64,000 bases of DNA from Litorimonas cladophorae (lineage in GTDB: Bacteria > Pseudomonadota > Alphaproteobacteria > Caulobacterales > Maricaulaceae): assembly GCF_014652455.1 (NCBI RefSeq), contig NZ_BMYV01000001.1:1240001-1304000 (forward strand), read 5' to 3'. The notes below the pieces were generated by a model. That model saw nothing but the letters and a program-made list of their open reading frames with translations. It did not search any database and was not told where the DNA came from. Below are positions 8,912 through 16,743 of the stretch, one piece after another (the stretch's first letter is position 1; each line of letters begins with the position of its first letter). The position numbers and the translations under genes were made by a program.

Positions 8912-9211
8912 TTAGTAAAATACAAACCCACCAGCCACGTGATGGCGAAATGGCCAAATGCCAATTTTCGGCGGCTTGCCCTTCAATTCCTCAATTTCCT
9001 CAAACTCAATTCTCGCTTCAGGAGATCGGTTCTTCATGGCTTCATCAGCAAAGAAGGAGTCTGCTCTCAAAACCGCCAAACCGATGACTTCGGCTTGGCT
9101 ATAATTTTCGGCTTCCACAAAACGGGTCGTATAGAAGCCTTTAACATTGGCCCCGCCATCAGATTCTATTGAGAAATTTTCTCCATGAATCAGACAACGG
9201 AACCAAGGCAC
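8912..9211 (-). CDS. Small conserved-looking protein of unknown function in the beta-oxidation operon
   Basis: A 99-residue protein I do not recognise. It has no signal peptide or membrane helix, is rich in Phe and Glu, and ends in an aromatic FVFY. Its GTG start at 9211 abuts the thiolase stop codon directly (TAA-GTG), so it is probably translated by coupling to the thiolase. The SDR follows 18 bp later. The position between thiolase and SDR suggests a role tied to the same pathway, but nothing in the sequence shows which. Confidence 0.65.
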   Translation of the reverse strand: MPWFRCLIHGENFSIESDGGANVKGFYTTRFVEAENYSQAEVIGLAVLRADSFFADEAMKNRSPEARIEFEEIEELKGKPPKIGIWPFRHHVAGGFVFY

Positions 9212-10387
9212 TTACGCGACTTCAAACAATCCCGCGGCACCCATGCCGCCGCCGACACACATTGTGCTGACAACATATTTCGCGCCGCGACGTTTGCCTT
9301 CGATCAACGCATGTGCGGACATACGCGCGCCAGACATACCATAAGGATGGCCCACAGAGATCGCGCCGCCATTGACGTTCAGCTTTTCCATCGGAATACC
9401 GAGAACGTCGGCACAATAAAGAACCTGAACCGCAAAAGCTTCGTTCAATTCCCATAGATCGATATCATCAACCGTCAGTCCATGTTGCTTGAGTAGCTTT
9501 GGTACCGCGTAAATTGGACCAATGCCCATTTCATCTGGCTCAAGGCCTGCAACAGCCATGCCGCGATAATAACCGAGTGGCGACAGACCGCGCTGTTCGG
9601 CCAGTTTCGCGCTCATGAGAACAGAAACGGACGCACCATCAGACAATTGCGACGCGTTGCCAGCCGTAATCGTCTTATCCAAACCCAATACAGGTTTCAG
9701 ACCATTGAGGCCTTCAATGTTTGTGCCCGGACGATTGCCTTCGTCTTTTTCAAGCGTGACTGTGTGCTCGGAAATTTCCTTCGTCGCCTTGTCCATAACT
9801 TTCATCGTGGTTTCGAGCGGGACAATCTCATCGTCAAATGCGCCAGCTTGTTGCGCCGCATGTGTGCGCTGTTGGCTCATGAGAGCATATTCGTCCATGC
9901 GTTCACGCGAGACATTATAGCGGGATGCAACGATTTCTGCCGTTTGCAGCATTGGCATATAAGCCGCTGGATGCTTCGCCGTGACGTTCGGATCAGCGGC
10001 AACGCGCATTTCTGGCGTCTGAACCATAGAGATGCTGTCGACACCGCCGCCGATGACAACGTCGGCTTCGCCGCACATGATCTTGCGCGCTGCGATACCG
10101 ATCGCAACCATGCCAGATGAACACTGACGATCAACGCTCATAGCAGGTACCGTTACGGGCAAGTTTGAGGCGAGAACCGCATTGCGGCCAACTGTTACCT
10201 GAACGCCCTGTTGCAAGGCGCAGCCCATCACAACATCCGCGACTTCCGCGCCGTCAATTCCAGCACGCTGGACGGCATGATCAATACAATGGGCCGCGAG
10301 TGTCGGTGAAGGTGTGACGTTAAAAGCGCCGCGATATGCGCGGCCAATCGGTGTACGGGCGGTCGATACAAGTACGGCGTCTCTCAT
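9212..10387 (-). CDS. Acetyl-CoA acyltransferase (thiolase)
   Basis: A 391-residue thiolase. The acyl-carrying cysteine is Cys89 in VDRQC-SSG; the second active site has [10 protein letters not shown] and CVGGGMGAA near the C-terminus. It cleaves 3-ketoacyl-CoA with CoA, the last beta-oxidation step. The start is the ATG at 10387, which has GGAGAC about 8 nt upstream; an upstream in-frame start at 10417 lacks this. It is the first gene of the minus-strand operon and is divergent from the enoyl-CoA hydratase gene. Confidence 0.93.
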   Translation of the reverse strand: MRDAVLVSTARTPIGRAYRGAFNVTPSPTLAAHCIDHAVQRAGIDGAEVADVVMGCALQQGVQVTVGRNAVLASNLPVTVPAMSVDRQCSSGMVAIGIAARKIMCGEADVVIGGGVDSISMVQTPEMRVAADPNVTAKHPAAYMPMLQTAEIVASRYNVSRERMDEYALMSQQRTHAAQQAGAFDDEIVPLETTMKVMDKATKEISEHTVTLEKDEGNRPGTNIEGLNGLKPVLGLDKTITAGNASQLSDGASVSVLMSAKLAEQRGLSPLGYYRGMAVAGLEPDEMGIGPIYAVPKLLKQHGLTVDDIDLWELNEAFAVQVLYCADVLGIPMEKLNVNGGAISVGHPYGMSGARMSAHALIEGKRRGAKYVVSTMCVGGGMGAAGLFEVA

Positions 10388-10424
10388 GAGGATGTCTCCA
10401 GAAAAAATGAATCTCATTCGGTTA

Positions 10425-10447
10425 TGACCTATTGCGGGGGCGGGTCA
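10425..10447. promoter_or_regulatory. Possible operator between divergent acyl-CoA operons
   Basis: TGACC (10425-10429) and GGTCA (10443-10447) form a spaced inverted repeat in the 70-bp gap between the thiolase and enoyl-CoA hydratase genes. Arms are only 5 bp, so this is weak. Confidence 0.3.
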
Positions 10448-10457
10448 AATAACGAAT

Positions 10458-11276
10458 ATGAATATAACTATGCAAAAATTACCACAAACCTCGAAACTAC
10501 AGCTCGACCTTGCTGACGGATGGCTCACGATCTGGCTCGACAGTCCGTCAAATAAGAACGCCATCGGCGACGTCATGTGCGCAGAATTACTCGCGGTGAT
10601 GGACACAGTGCGCGGGGATCGCAGTGTGCGCGGGATCACCCTGCGCGGCAAAAACGGACTGTTCTGTTCAGGCGGAGACTTAAAAAGCTTCAACGCGATG
10701 CAAGCGCCAGGTGTCACCCATGCCGAAGTAGCGGCCATGAACCGAGGCATTGGTGATGTCCTCATTGGCCTAAACGAAATGCCGCAAGTCGTGATCGTCC
10801 TCGTCGAGGGCGCAGCGATTGCTGGCGGCTTGGGTTTAATGTGCTGCGGTGACGTCATTATCTCCACGGAAGATGCGAAATTCTCCCTCACGGAAACCAT
10901 GCTCGGGATACCGCCCGCTCAAATCGCGCCCTTTGTCGTGGCCCGTGTCGGCTTACCAATGGCGCGGCGTATCATGCTCACAGGTGCGCGGTTCACAGGA
11001 CGCGAGGCTGAAGACTATGGCTTGGTTGATGAAATCGTGGTCAGTCCAGATGATTTAGGACCTGTCGAAGCCCGCATCAAACGCGGTGTCCTACGTTGCG
11101 GCCCGGGCGCGATTGCCGCGACTAAACACCTAATTCTGTCGTCCCGCGATAAATCAGGCGCAGCGATGATGGATCACGCCGCCGACACCTTCGCCACCTG
11201 TATGCTCTCTGATGAGGGCAAGGAGGGCATCGCGAGCTTTATCGAAAAACGTAAACCCAATTGGAGCCCCAAATGA
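10458..11276 (+). CDS. Enoyl-CoA hydratase/isomerase family protein
   Basis: A 272-residue crotonase-fold protein. The first oxyanion-hole segment is FCSGGDLKSF (about 73-82), and the second is VEGAAIAGGLGLMCCGDV. One catalytic glutamate is kept in SLTETMLG, while the position usually written E in GGxxELA is replaced by Leu. That points to an isomerase or a specialised hydratase rather than a standard enoyl-CoA hydratase. It heads the plus-strand gene series and overlaps the next gene by ATGA. Confidence 0.85.
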   Translation: MNITMQKLPQTSKLQLDLADGWLTIWLDSPSNKNAIGDVMCAELLAVMDTVRGDRSVRGITLRGKNGLFCSGGDLKSFNAMQAPGVTHAEVAAMNRGIGDVLIGLNEMPQVVIVLVEGAAIAGGLGLMCCGDVIISTEDAKFSLTETMLGIPPAQIAPFVVARVGLPMARRIMLTGARFTGREAEDYGLVDEIVVSPDDLGPVEARIKRGVLRCGPGAIAATKHLILSSRDKSGAAMMDHAADTFATCMLSDEGKEGIASFIEKRKPNWSPK

Positions 11277-12241
11277 GAGCCTTAAACGTCCACCAATTTC
11301 AGGATTACAAAAAACATAAAGTTGAGGACGTGACGCCTTCACCCATGCGAGCAGGTCACGTTCGTATCGCACTCAAAGCCGCGGGCGTAAACTTCCCCGA
11401 CATATTGATCGCGGAAGGCAAATACCAAGCTCAACCACCCTTCCCTTTCATTCCAGGCGGAGAAGCCGCAGGCATCGTCAGCGAAGTCGCCGATGATGTG
11501 AAACATCTGAAAGTGGGCGACCGTGTTGCTTACCTCGGCCAAGTCGGGGCATTCGCCACAGAAGTCGTAGCGCCCGTCGCAACGGTTGGCCCGATCGGCG
11601 ACATGCCGTTTGATATCGCGGCTGGGCTCGTTCTTGTTTACGGCACATCCTATTACGCGCTGAAACAACGCGCACAGCTCCAGCCAGGTGAAACGCTGGT
11701 CGTGCTCGGCGCTGCGGGCGGCGTTGGCCTTGCCGCTGTTGAGTTAAGTAAAGCTATGGGCGCGCGGGTAATTGCCTGCGCCTCGACGGATGAAAAGCTA
11801 GAGGTTTGCCGCGCGCATGGTGCGGATGAGACCATAAATTACTCTGGTGATATGGACCTGAAAAAAGCGATCAAAGCCCTCGGCGGCGCAGATGTTCTAT
11901 ACGATCCCGTTGGTGATAAATTCGCCGAACCTTGCGTACGTGCCATGAATTGGGGCGGACGCTATCTCGTTGTCGGCTTTGCGGCGGGCGACATTCCGCG
12001 CATTCCGCTAAACCTCTGCCTATTGAAATCCATCGACATCCGCGGCGTGTTCTGGGGCGCATGGACCCAGCGCGACCCCAAAGACCATATGAACAATATC
12101 GGCGAGATTATGGGCATGCTCAAAACGGGAAAAATCAAACCTCGCATCAGCAATCATTACCCGTTGGATGATTTCGCAAACGCGTTTGACGAACTCACGT
12201 CACGCAAAGCGATGGGCAAAGTCATCCTGACGATGGACTAA
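11273..12241 (+). CDS. Zinc-free MDR oxidoreductase (NADPH:quinone reductase-like)
   Basis: A 322-residue medium-chain reductase. It has the N-terminal GroES-like half (AAGVNFPD, PGGEAAG) and the Rossmann motif GAAGGVGLAAVELSKAMGA near 146-164. The zinc-binding residues of alcohol dehydrogenases are missing, as in the quinone oxidoreductase/enoyl reductase branch. The start ATG at 11273 overlaps the stop of the preceding gene (ATGA). The TTG at 11261 would add 4 residues and is less likely. It could reduce enoyl-CoA or quinones. Confidence 0.88.
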   Translation: MRALNVHQFQDYKKHKVEDVTPSPMRAGHVRIALKAAGVNFPDILIAEGKYQAQPPFPFIPGGEAAGIVSEVADDVKHLKVGDRVAYLGQVGAFATEVVAPVATVGPIGDMPFDIAAGLVLVYGTSYYALKQRAQLQPGETLVVLGAAGGVGLAAVELSKAMGARVIACASTDEKLEVCRAHGADETINYSGDMDLKKAIKALGGADVLYDPVGDKFAEPCVRAMNWGGRYLVVGFAAGDIPRIPLNLCLLKSIDIRGVFWGAWTQRDPKDHMNNIGEIMGMLKTGKIKPRISNHYPLDDFANAFDELTSRKAMGKVILTMD

Positions 12242-12270
12242 ATAACGTTAAAAAACCACGAGATTTTATC

Positions 12271-12750
12271 ATGAGACACTTTCTAGCGATTGTTTTCGCG
12301 GCGACCTATCTGGTGGCCTGTGCACCAGACACCTCAATATCTAAAAATACTCAACTCGAAAGGTCCAATGCTTCACAGGAATTGGAAACCCTTTCACGAA
12401 AAAAATGGGGCTGGATGGCTGACAGAAACATCGAGGCCTTAGAAAGTCTATTTCATGACCAGTCTAAATTTGTCCATATGAGCGGAACCTGGGGTAAGGC
12501 GCGTGAAATGGAGATTATCGAAAACAACTTTATTTGGTATAAACGCGCTACAGTTCATGATGTCGCCACTGAAATTTTTGATAACCACGCGATTGTCTGG
12601 AACCGGATCACGCTTGATGCTGTCGTACGCGACCTCCAAGTGTCGAACGAATTTACGACAACTGAAGCTTATTTGCGGGTTGGCGAGGAATGGAAACTGA
12701 CCGCTCTGACATTCAGCAAGGTGCGTGATGAACATACTCTGGCGGATTAA
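12271..12750 (+). CDS. NTF2-like (DUF4440-type) lipoprotein
   Basis: A 159-residue protein with a signal peptide ending in the lipobox LVA-C17. The mature part looks like an NTF2/SnoaL-like fold: a helix with WGWMADRNIEALESLFHD, then strands ending WKLTALTFSKV. Members of this fold bind small molecules or act as adaptors. It is AT-richer than the flanking metabolic genes and interrupts their run, so it may be an unrelated insertion. Confidence 0.7.
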   Translation: MRHFLAIVFAATYLVACAPDTSISKNTQLERSNASQELETLSRKKWGWMADRNIEALESLFHDQSKFVHMSGTWGKAREMEIIENNFIWYKRATVHDVATEIFDNHAIVWNRITLDAVVRDLQVSNEFTTTEAYLRVGEEWKLTALTFSKVRDEHTLAD

Positions 12751-12938
12751 CATAATATTAGGCAGACCGAACGCAGAGCAATTTCCAACAATTATTGGCG
12801 TTTTTTGGTCAAACTTAATCGCTGGCCGAATATGGCGCATTTGTAATAGTTCGATCCGAGAACGAGACTCCCAACAAACCAAAAGGCGGCGGGCAAAGCA
12901 ATGTTGAGATTGATTCCTAAGAGTTGAAAGGGAGTGTG

Positions 12939-13556
12939 ATGGAAAACCTGCTCGCTTTCATTTCCGCAGCCATACTTATCGAACTAACGCCCGGGCCTAA
13001 TATGGCGTTTCTGGCACTGATCAGCGCGACGAAGGGGCGACGACATGGCTTCGCGACTACGGCTGGTGTTGCCCTAGGCCTGTTAATTATTGGGCTGCTG
13101 AGCGCAGCAGGTGTTGGAGCCGTCGTCACGCAAAATCCGATCCTGTTCCAGATTTTGCGCTGGGGCGGGATTGCTTATTTGCTTTTTCTAGCGTGGGAAG
13201 GTTGGCGTGAGGCTGGCGAAAGTTCGCCGCATCGCAGTGGAAACACGGAGAGTGACCTCACCTATTTCCGTCACGGCCTAACGGTCAACCTTCTCAACCC
13301 CAAAGCCGCGCTCTTCTATATTGCCGTGCTTCCGACCTTTCTCTCTTCGCGCGAAGCGGCATGGGCAGAGATTTTCGGTCTGACAGTCCTTTATGTCGGG
13401 ATTGCGACAGCCATACATGTTTTGATCGTAGTCTTTGCTGGGACGTTCCACAAATTCCTGGAAAACCCTAGGCGCAGTTTCTGGGTGAGGCGCATCTTAG
13501 CGTTGGCTTTGGCGCTGACAGCCATCTGGTTCGGCTGGTCTACGCGGGACGGCTGA
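12939..13556 (+). CDS. LysE/RhtB-family amino-acid exporter
   Basis: A 205-residue protein with about 6 hydrophobic helices. The family signature TPGPNMAFLALIS lies at about 17-29 and LNPKAALFYIAVLP at about 118-131. It exports amino acids or related small molecules. The ATG at 12939 has AAAGGGAG upstream; the TTG 15 bp earlier is rejected. Confidence 0.9.
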   Translation: MENLLAFISAAILIELTPGPNMAFLALISATKGRRHGFATTAGVALGLLIIGLLSAAGVGAVVTQNPILFQILRWGGIAYLLFLAWEGWREAGESSPHRSGNTESDLTYFRHGLTVNLLNPKAALFYIAVLPTFLSSREAAWAEIFGLTVLYVGIATAIHVLIVVFAGTFHKFLENPRRSFWVRRILALALALTAIWFGWSTRDG

Positions 13557-13610
13557 CACCTAGACAGCGATAAAATTCATCGGCAAGTTAAACGCAAACA
13601 GGATGACACC

Positions 13611-14741
13611 ATGCACACATTCAAAACAGTATCCGACATCCGCATAGCCCCCGGCGGCGCTGCAAAGTTGGATCTTCTCATTGAAGGCCTCAGTTCCAAT
13701 AAACGCGTGGCGATCGTGACGGACAAAGGTGTGCGCAGCCTTGGGCTGATGGATAGTGGAATTGATGCGCTGGAAAGCGCGGGCTTTGACGTGATGATCT
13801 TTGATCAAGTCGTCGCCGATCCCCCCGAAGCGATTATGCAGGAAATCGCCGATGGTATTCGGGCATTCGGCGCGGGGCTCGTCATCGGCTTTGGTGGCGG
13901 ATCACCGATGGATACTGCAAAAGTCGCCGCGCATTTGGCGGGCTGTGATCAACCGCTAGAAACGATGTATGGCGTTGATAATGCAAAGGGACCGAAACTC
14001 CCGCTACTGCTCATCCCGACCACGTCTGGCACGGGCAGCGAAGTTACGAATGTCGCTATTCTGACAACGGGCAAAACCGCCAAGAAAGGCGTCGTTGCAG
14101 ACAGCCTCTATGCAGATCGCGTCTTGCTCGATGCGGAACTGACGCTTGGCCTACCAGCATCGATCACGGCGGCGACGGGCATTGATGCGATGGTCCACGC
14201 CATCGAAGCCTATACCTCCATCCGTCTCAAGAACCCGATGTCAGACGCCCTGGCCCTGACGGCGCTGCGCAAACTTCGGAACAATATCGTGCAAGCGGTG
14301 AATGAGCCGACCAATTTGGATGCGCGCAATGAAATGTTGATCGGCGCGATGATCGCGGGACAAGCGTTCAGCAACGCACCCTGCGCCGCCGTTCACGCCC
14401 TCGCCTATCCGCTGGGCGGATTCTTCCATGTGCCCCACGGGTTATCCAACGCGCTCGTCCTGACCGAGGTGATGAAATATAACCAACCCAAAGCCGATCA
14501 CTGGTACGCAGAAATCGCAACAGATTTAGGTGTCGGCCAAAGCGGCTCGGCGCTGGTGGATGAAATGCTGCGCATCAAGGACGCGACAAAAGTCCCTCAA
14601 ACCTTGACCGAAGTAAACATTCCAAGTGACGCCATCATCATGATGGCAGATGACGCCATGACCAAAGACCGTCTGTTAATGAATAACGCCCGCGTGATGA
14701 CACATGAAGCGGTTGTCAAAATCTATGAGACAATCCTGTGA
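13611..14741 (+). CDS. Iron-containing alcohol dehydrogenase
   Basis: A 376-residue group III alcohol dehydrogenase. GGGSPMDTAK (about 95-104) binds NAD(P), PTTSGTGSE (about 138-146) follows, and the metal ligands are visible in GIDAMVHAIEAY and in HALAYPLGGFFHVPHG. It would oxidise an alcohol to an aldehyde or the reverse. Its stop overlaps the GTG start of the thioesterase (GTGA), so the two are translationally coupled. Confidence 0.92.
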   Translation: MHTFKTVSDIRIAPGGAAKLDLLIEGLSSNKRVAIVTDKGVRSLGLMDSGIDALESAGFDVMIFDQVVADPPEAIMQEIADGIRAFGAGLVIGFGGGSPMDTAKVAAHLAGCDQPLETMYGVDNAKGPKLPLLLIPTTSGTGSEVTNVAILTTGKTAKKGVVADSLYADRVLLDAELTLGLPASITAATGIDAMVHAIEAYTSIRLKNPMSDALALTALRKLRNNIVQAVNEPTNLDARNEMLIGAMIAGQAFSNAPCAAVHALAYPLGGFFHVPHGLSNALVLTEVMKYNQPKADHWYAEIATDLGVGQSGSALVDEMLRIKDATKVPQTLTEVNIPSDAIIMMADDAMTKDRLLMNNARVMTHEAVVKIYETIL

Positions 14742-15172
14742 GAGCGACGCCGAACAGCCTCAACAGCTATCCACATCATCTTACCATCCCGACGCGATGG
14801 GCCGATAATGACGCTTATGGCCATGTAAACAATTCAGTCTATTATTTCTATTTCGATACAGTCGTGAATAAATGGCTGATTGAAAATGGCCTCTTGGAAA
14901 TCGGCCAAAGCGACACCATCGGTCTCGTCGTCGGGACGTCATGCGATTATTTCGCGCCGATTAGTTTCCCCGATGATGTCGTCGCAGCGCTGCGTGCGGC
15001 CAAGGTCGGCAGTTCCAGCGTGACCTATGAAATCGGACTTTTCCGCAATGAGGAAACCACCGCCAGCGCGCAGGGTTCATTCGTGCATGTCTATGTCGAC
15101 GAAAAAAATCGACGCCCCACGGCAATTTCTGCTATGATGAAAGAAAAACTCGGGGAAATTACACCATGTTAG
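14738..15172 (+). CDS. Hot-dog acyl-CoA thioesterase (4-HBT type)
   Basis: A 144-residue single hot-dog domain. The catalytic motif RWADNDAYGHVNNSVYYFYF (about 20-39) has the Asp of the 4-hydroxybenzoyl-CoA thioesterase family. The GTG start at 14738 overlaps the dehydrogenase stop, and its own end overlaps the next gene by 7 bp. It releases CoA from an acyl-CoA of unknown chain. Confidence 0.9.
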   Translation: MRATPNSLNSYPHHLTIPTRWADNDAYGHVNNSVYYFYFDTVVNKWLIENGLLEIGQSDTIGLVVGTSCDYFAPISFPDDVVAALRAAKVGSSSVTYEIGLFRNEETTASAQGSFVHVYVDEKNRRPTAISAMMKEKLGEITPC

Positions 15173-15774
15173 ACGCACCAAATTTAGACGAGATCATGAG
15201 AGACGATCCGGCCCTCGTCAGCGAGCAGGCCAAATTCACGCGCATGCAAGACGGTACGTTGGAAGATTGGATGAAGATCGGCGCAGCGCATAAACAGGAT
15301 TTCGGCAAGACCGCAGACCGCTTCATTGAGATGCTAAAACAGCTCGAGAATGCGACATTGGGTTTCGCATGCGACCAGCTACAACACGCCCTCATGTGCG
15401 GAACCCTCGCGCGGCGGGACGGCGCGAGCGATGAACAAATCGTTGTAGCGCTCTGTCATGACATTGCAAAAGTCATCAACGTCCCGAACCACGGCCCCAT
15501 CGCGGCCGAAATGCTGCGCCCGTATGTGAGTGAGGATAGCTATCACGTGCTGCGCAATCACCAAGCGTTCCAAGGCGAGCATTATTACGCCTATATGGGC
15601 GCGCCGACGGATTTACGTCTGCAATGGAAAGACGAGCCGTGGTATGATTATGCCGTAAAGCTCGTCGATGAATGGGACGCGCCAGCGTTCGATCCAGATT
15701 TTGCGGCCGATAGTTTAGAGAGCTTTATTCCGCTGATGCGAAAGATTTTCCACGACAGCCCTGTTCCGCTTTAG
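15166..15774 (+). CDS. HD-domain protein resembling PhnZ/MIOX-type oxygenases
   Basis: A 202-residue single HD domain. The metal ligands read as His74 (QLQH), His98-Asp99, His109, His132 and Asp168 or Asp171. That H..HD..H..H..D set is the one used by dinuclear HD proteins, and the spacing and text resemble the diiron oxygenase PhnZ more than ordinary HD phosphohydrolases. From memory of PhnZ, its Tyr24 and Glu27 align here with Thr and Phe, so the substrate is unlikely to be the phosphonate used by PhnZ. The gene overlaps the thioesterase by 7 bp in an operon with an alcohol dehydrogenase. A phosphohydrolase role is not excluded. Confidence 0.75.
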   Translation: MLDAPNLDEIMRDDPALVSEQAKFTRMQDGTLEDWMKIGAAHKQDFGKTADRFIEMLKQLENATLGFACDQLQHALMCGTLARRDGASDEQIVVALCHDIAKVINVPNHGPIAAEMLRPYVSEDSYHVLRNHQAFQGEHYYAYMGAPTDLRLQWKDEPWYDYAVKLVDEWDAPAFDPDFAADSLESFIPLMRKIFHDSPVPL

Positions 15775-15782
15775 GGGCTGCA

Positions 15783-16739
15783 ATGCGTCTTCGAACTCGA
15801 CTAATTCTAGGCGCGATTGGTGTTACGCTTATCGCTGTCGGGTTTTGGCTTACAATATATCTACCCTTTCCGAGTGCGACAGCCAGAGAGGCAATTGGCG
15901 ATCTTCAAACAATTAGTACGAGCGAAGGCTCACTGACCTATAGAAAACTTGGCGCAGGCCCTTGCATTATTTTGTTTCCAAGTGCGGGACGTGAAGCAAG
16001 TGACTTCAATGAATTAACTAAGGCGCTTGAATTTAACGGTTACCAGACACTGTCCATAGACCCAGGAGGAATTGGCGACAGTGGGATAGGGCTTTCTATT
16101 AATTCATATAGAGCGGCCTTCACAATCCACGCGGCAGGCGCGAAGAATTGCGGTTGGAAACAACCTACAATCCTGATCGGTCATGCGTACGGTAACAGAG
16201 TCGTCAGACTCAACGCATCACTTAGCAATATGCAAGATGGTTTTGACGCTTCGTTACTAGATTTACCAACAGACCAAGCGAACATTGAAGCTGTCATCCT
16301 CCTTGCCGCGGGCGGCCAAATCCCGATAGAGCCCAAAGCCGAGCAATCCTTACGCGACATCTTCAACCCGCTCAAATCCCACGAATCCCGCATGAAAGAT
16401 GTCGAATATGCCTTCTTTGCAGAAGGCAATGACATCCCCGATCATTGGACGCGCGGATGGCATACCAAGACCGCGATGGCGCAAAGCGAAGCGATCATAG
16501 AATCCGAAGAATACTCTGACCTCTGGCATTGCGCGGGCGGCGTTCCGATGTTGATTGTCCAACCCATGCAAGACCGGATCGCGCCGATTGAGAACGCCTA
16601 CGCCCTGCGGGATAAATGCCCGCAAGAGGTTGAGATTGTCGAGGTTCAAAACGCGGGTCACGCGCTGCTGCCCGAACAACCCGAAGCCGTAGCAGATGCG
16701 GTGCTAGCGTTTTTGGCTAAGCACCACCCTGTCGATTAG
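15783..16739 (+). CDS. Membrane-anchored alpha/beta hydrolase lacking the nucleophilic serine
   Basis: A 318-residue alpha/beta-hydrolase fold protein with an N-terminal hydrophobic anchor (about 6-28). The nucleophile elbow reads G-H-A135-Y-G-N, with Ala where Ser is normally found. The DNA codon is GCG, so this is not a translation artefact. The other triad members seem present: Asp264 in QPMQDRIAP and His293 in AGHALLPEQP. It therefore may be non-hydrolytic, or belong to a subgroup with other chemistry. Its first half is AT-richer than its second half. It lies 8 bp after the HD gene and ends 4 bp from the convergent acyl-CoA synthetase. Confidence 0.8.
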   Translation: MRLRTRLILGAIGVTLIAVGFWLTIYLPFPSATAREAIGDLQTISTSEGSLTYRKLGAGPCIILFPSAGREASDFNELTKALEFNGYQTLSIDPGGIGDSGIGLSINSYRAAFTIHAAGAKNCGWKQPTILIGHAYGNRVVRLNASLSNMQDGFDASLLDLPTDQANIEAVILLAAGGQIPIEPKAEQSLRDIFNPLKSHESRMKDVEYAFFAEGNDIPDHWTRGWHTKTAMAQSEAIIESEEYSDLWHCAGGVPMLIVQPMQDRIAPIENAYALRDKCPQEVEIVEVQNAGHALLPEQPEAVADAVLAFLAKHHPVD

Positions 16740-16743
16740 CGGG

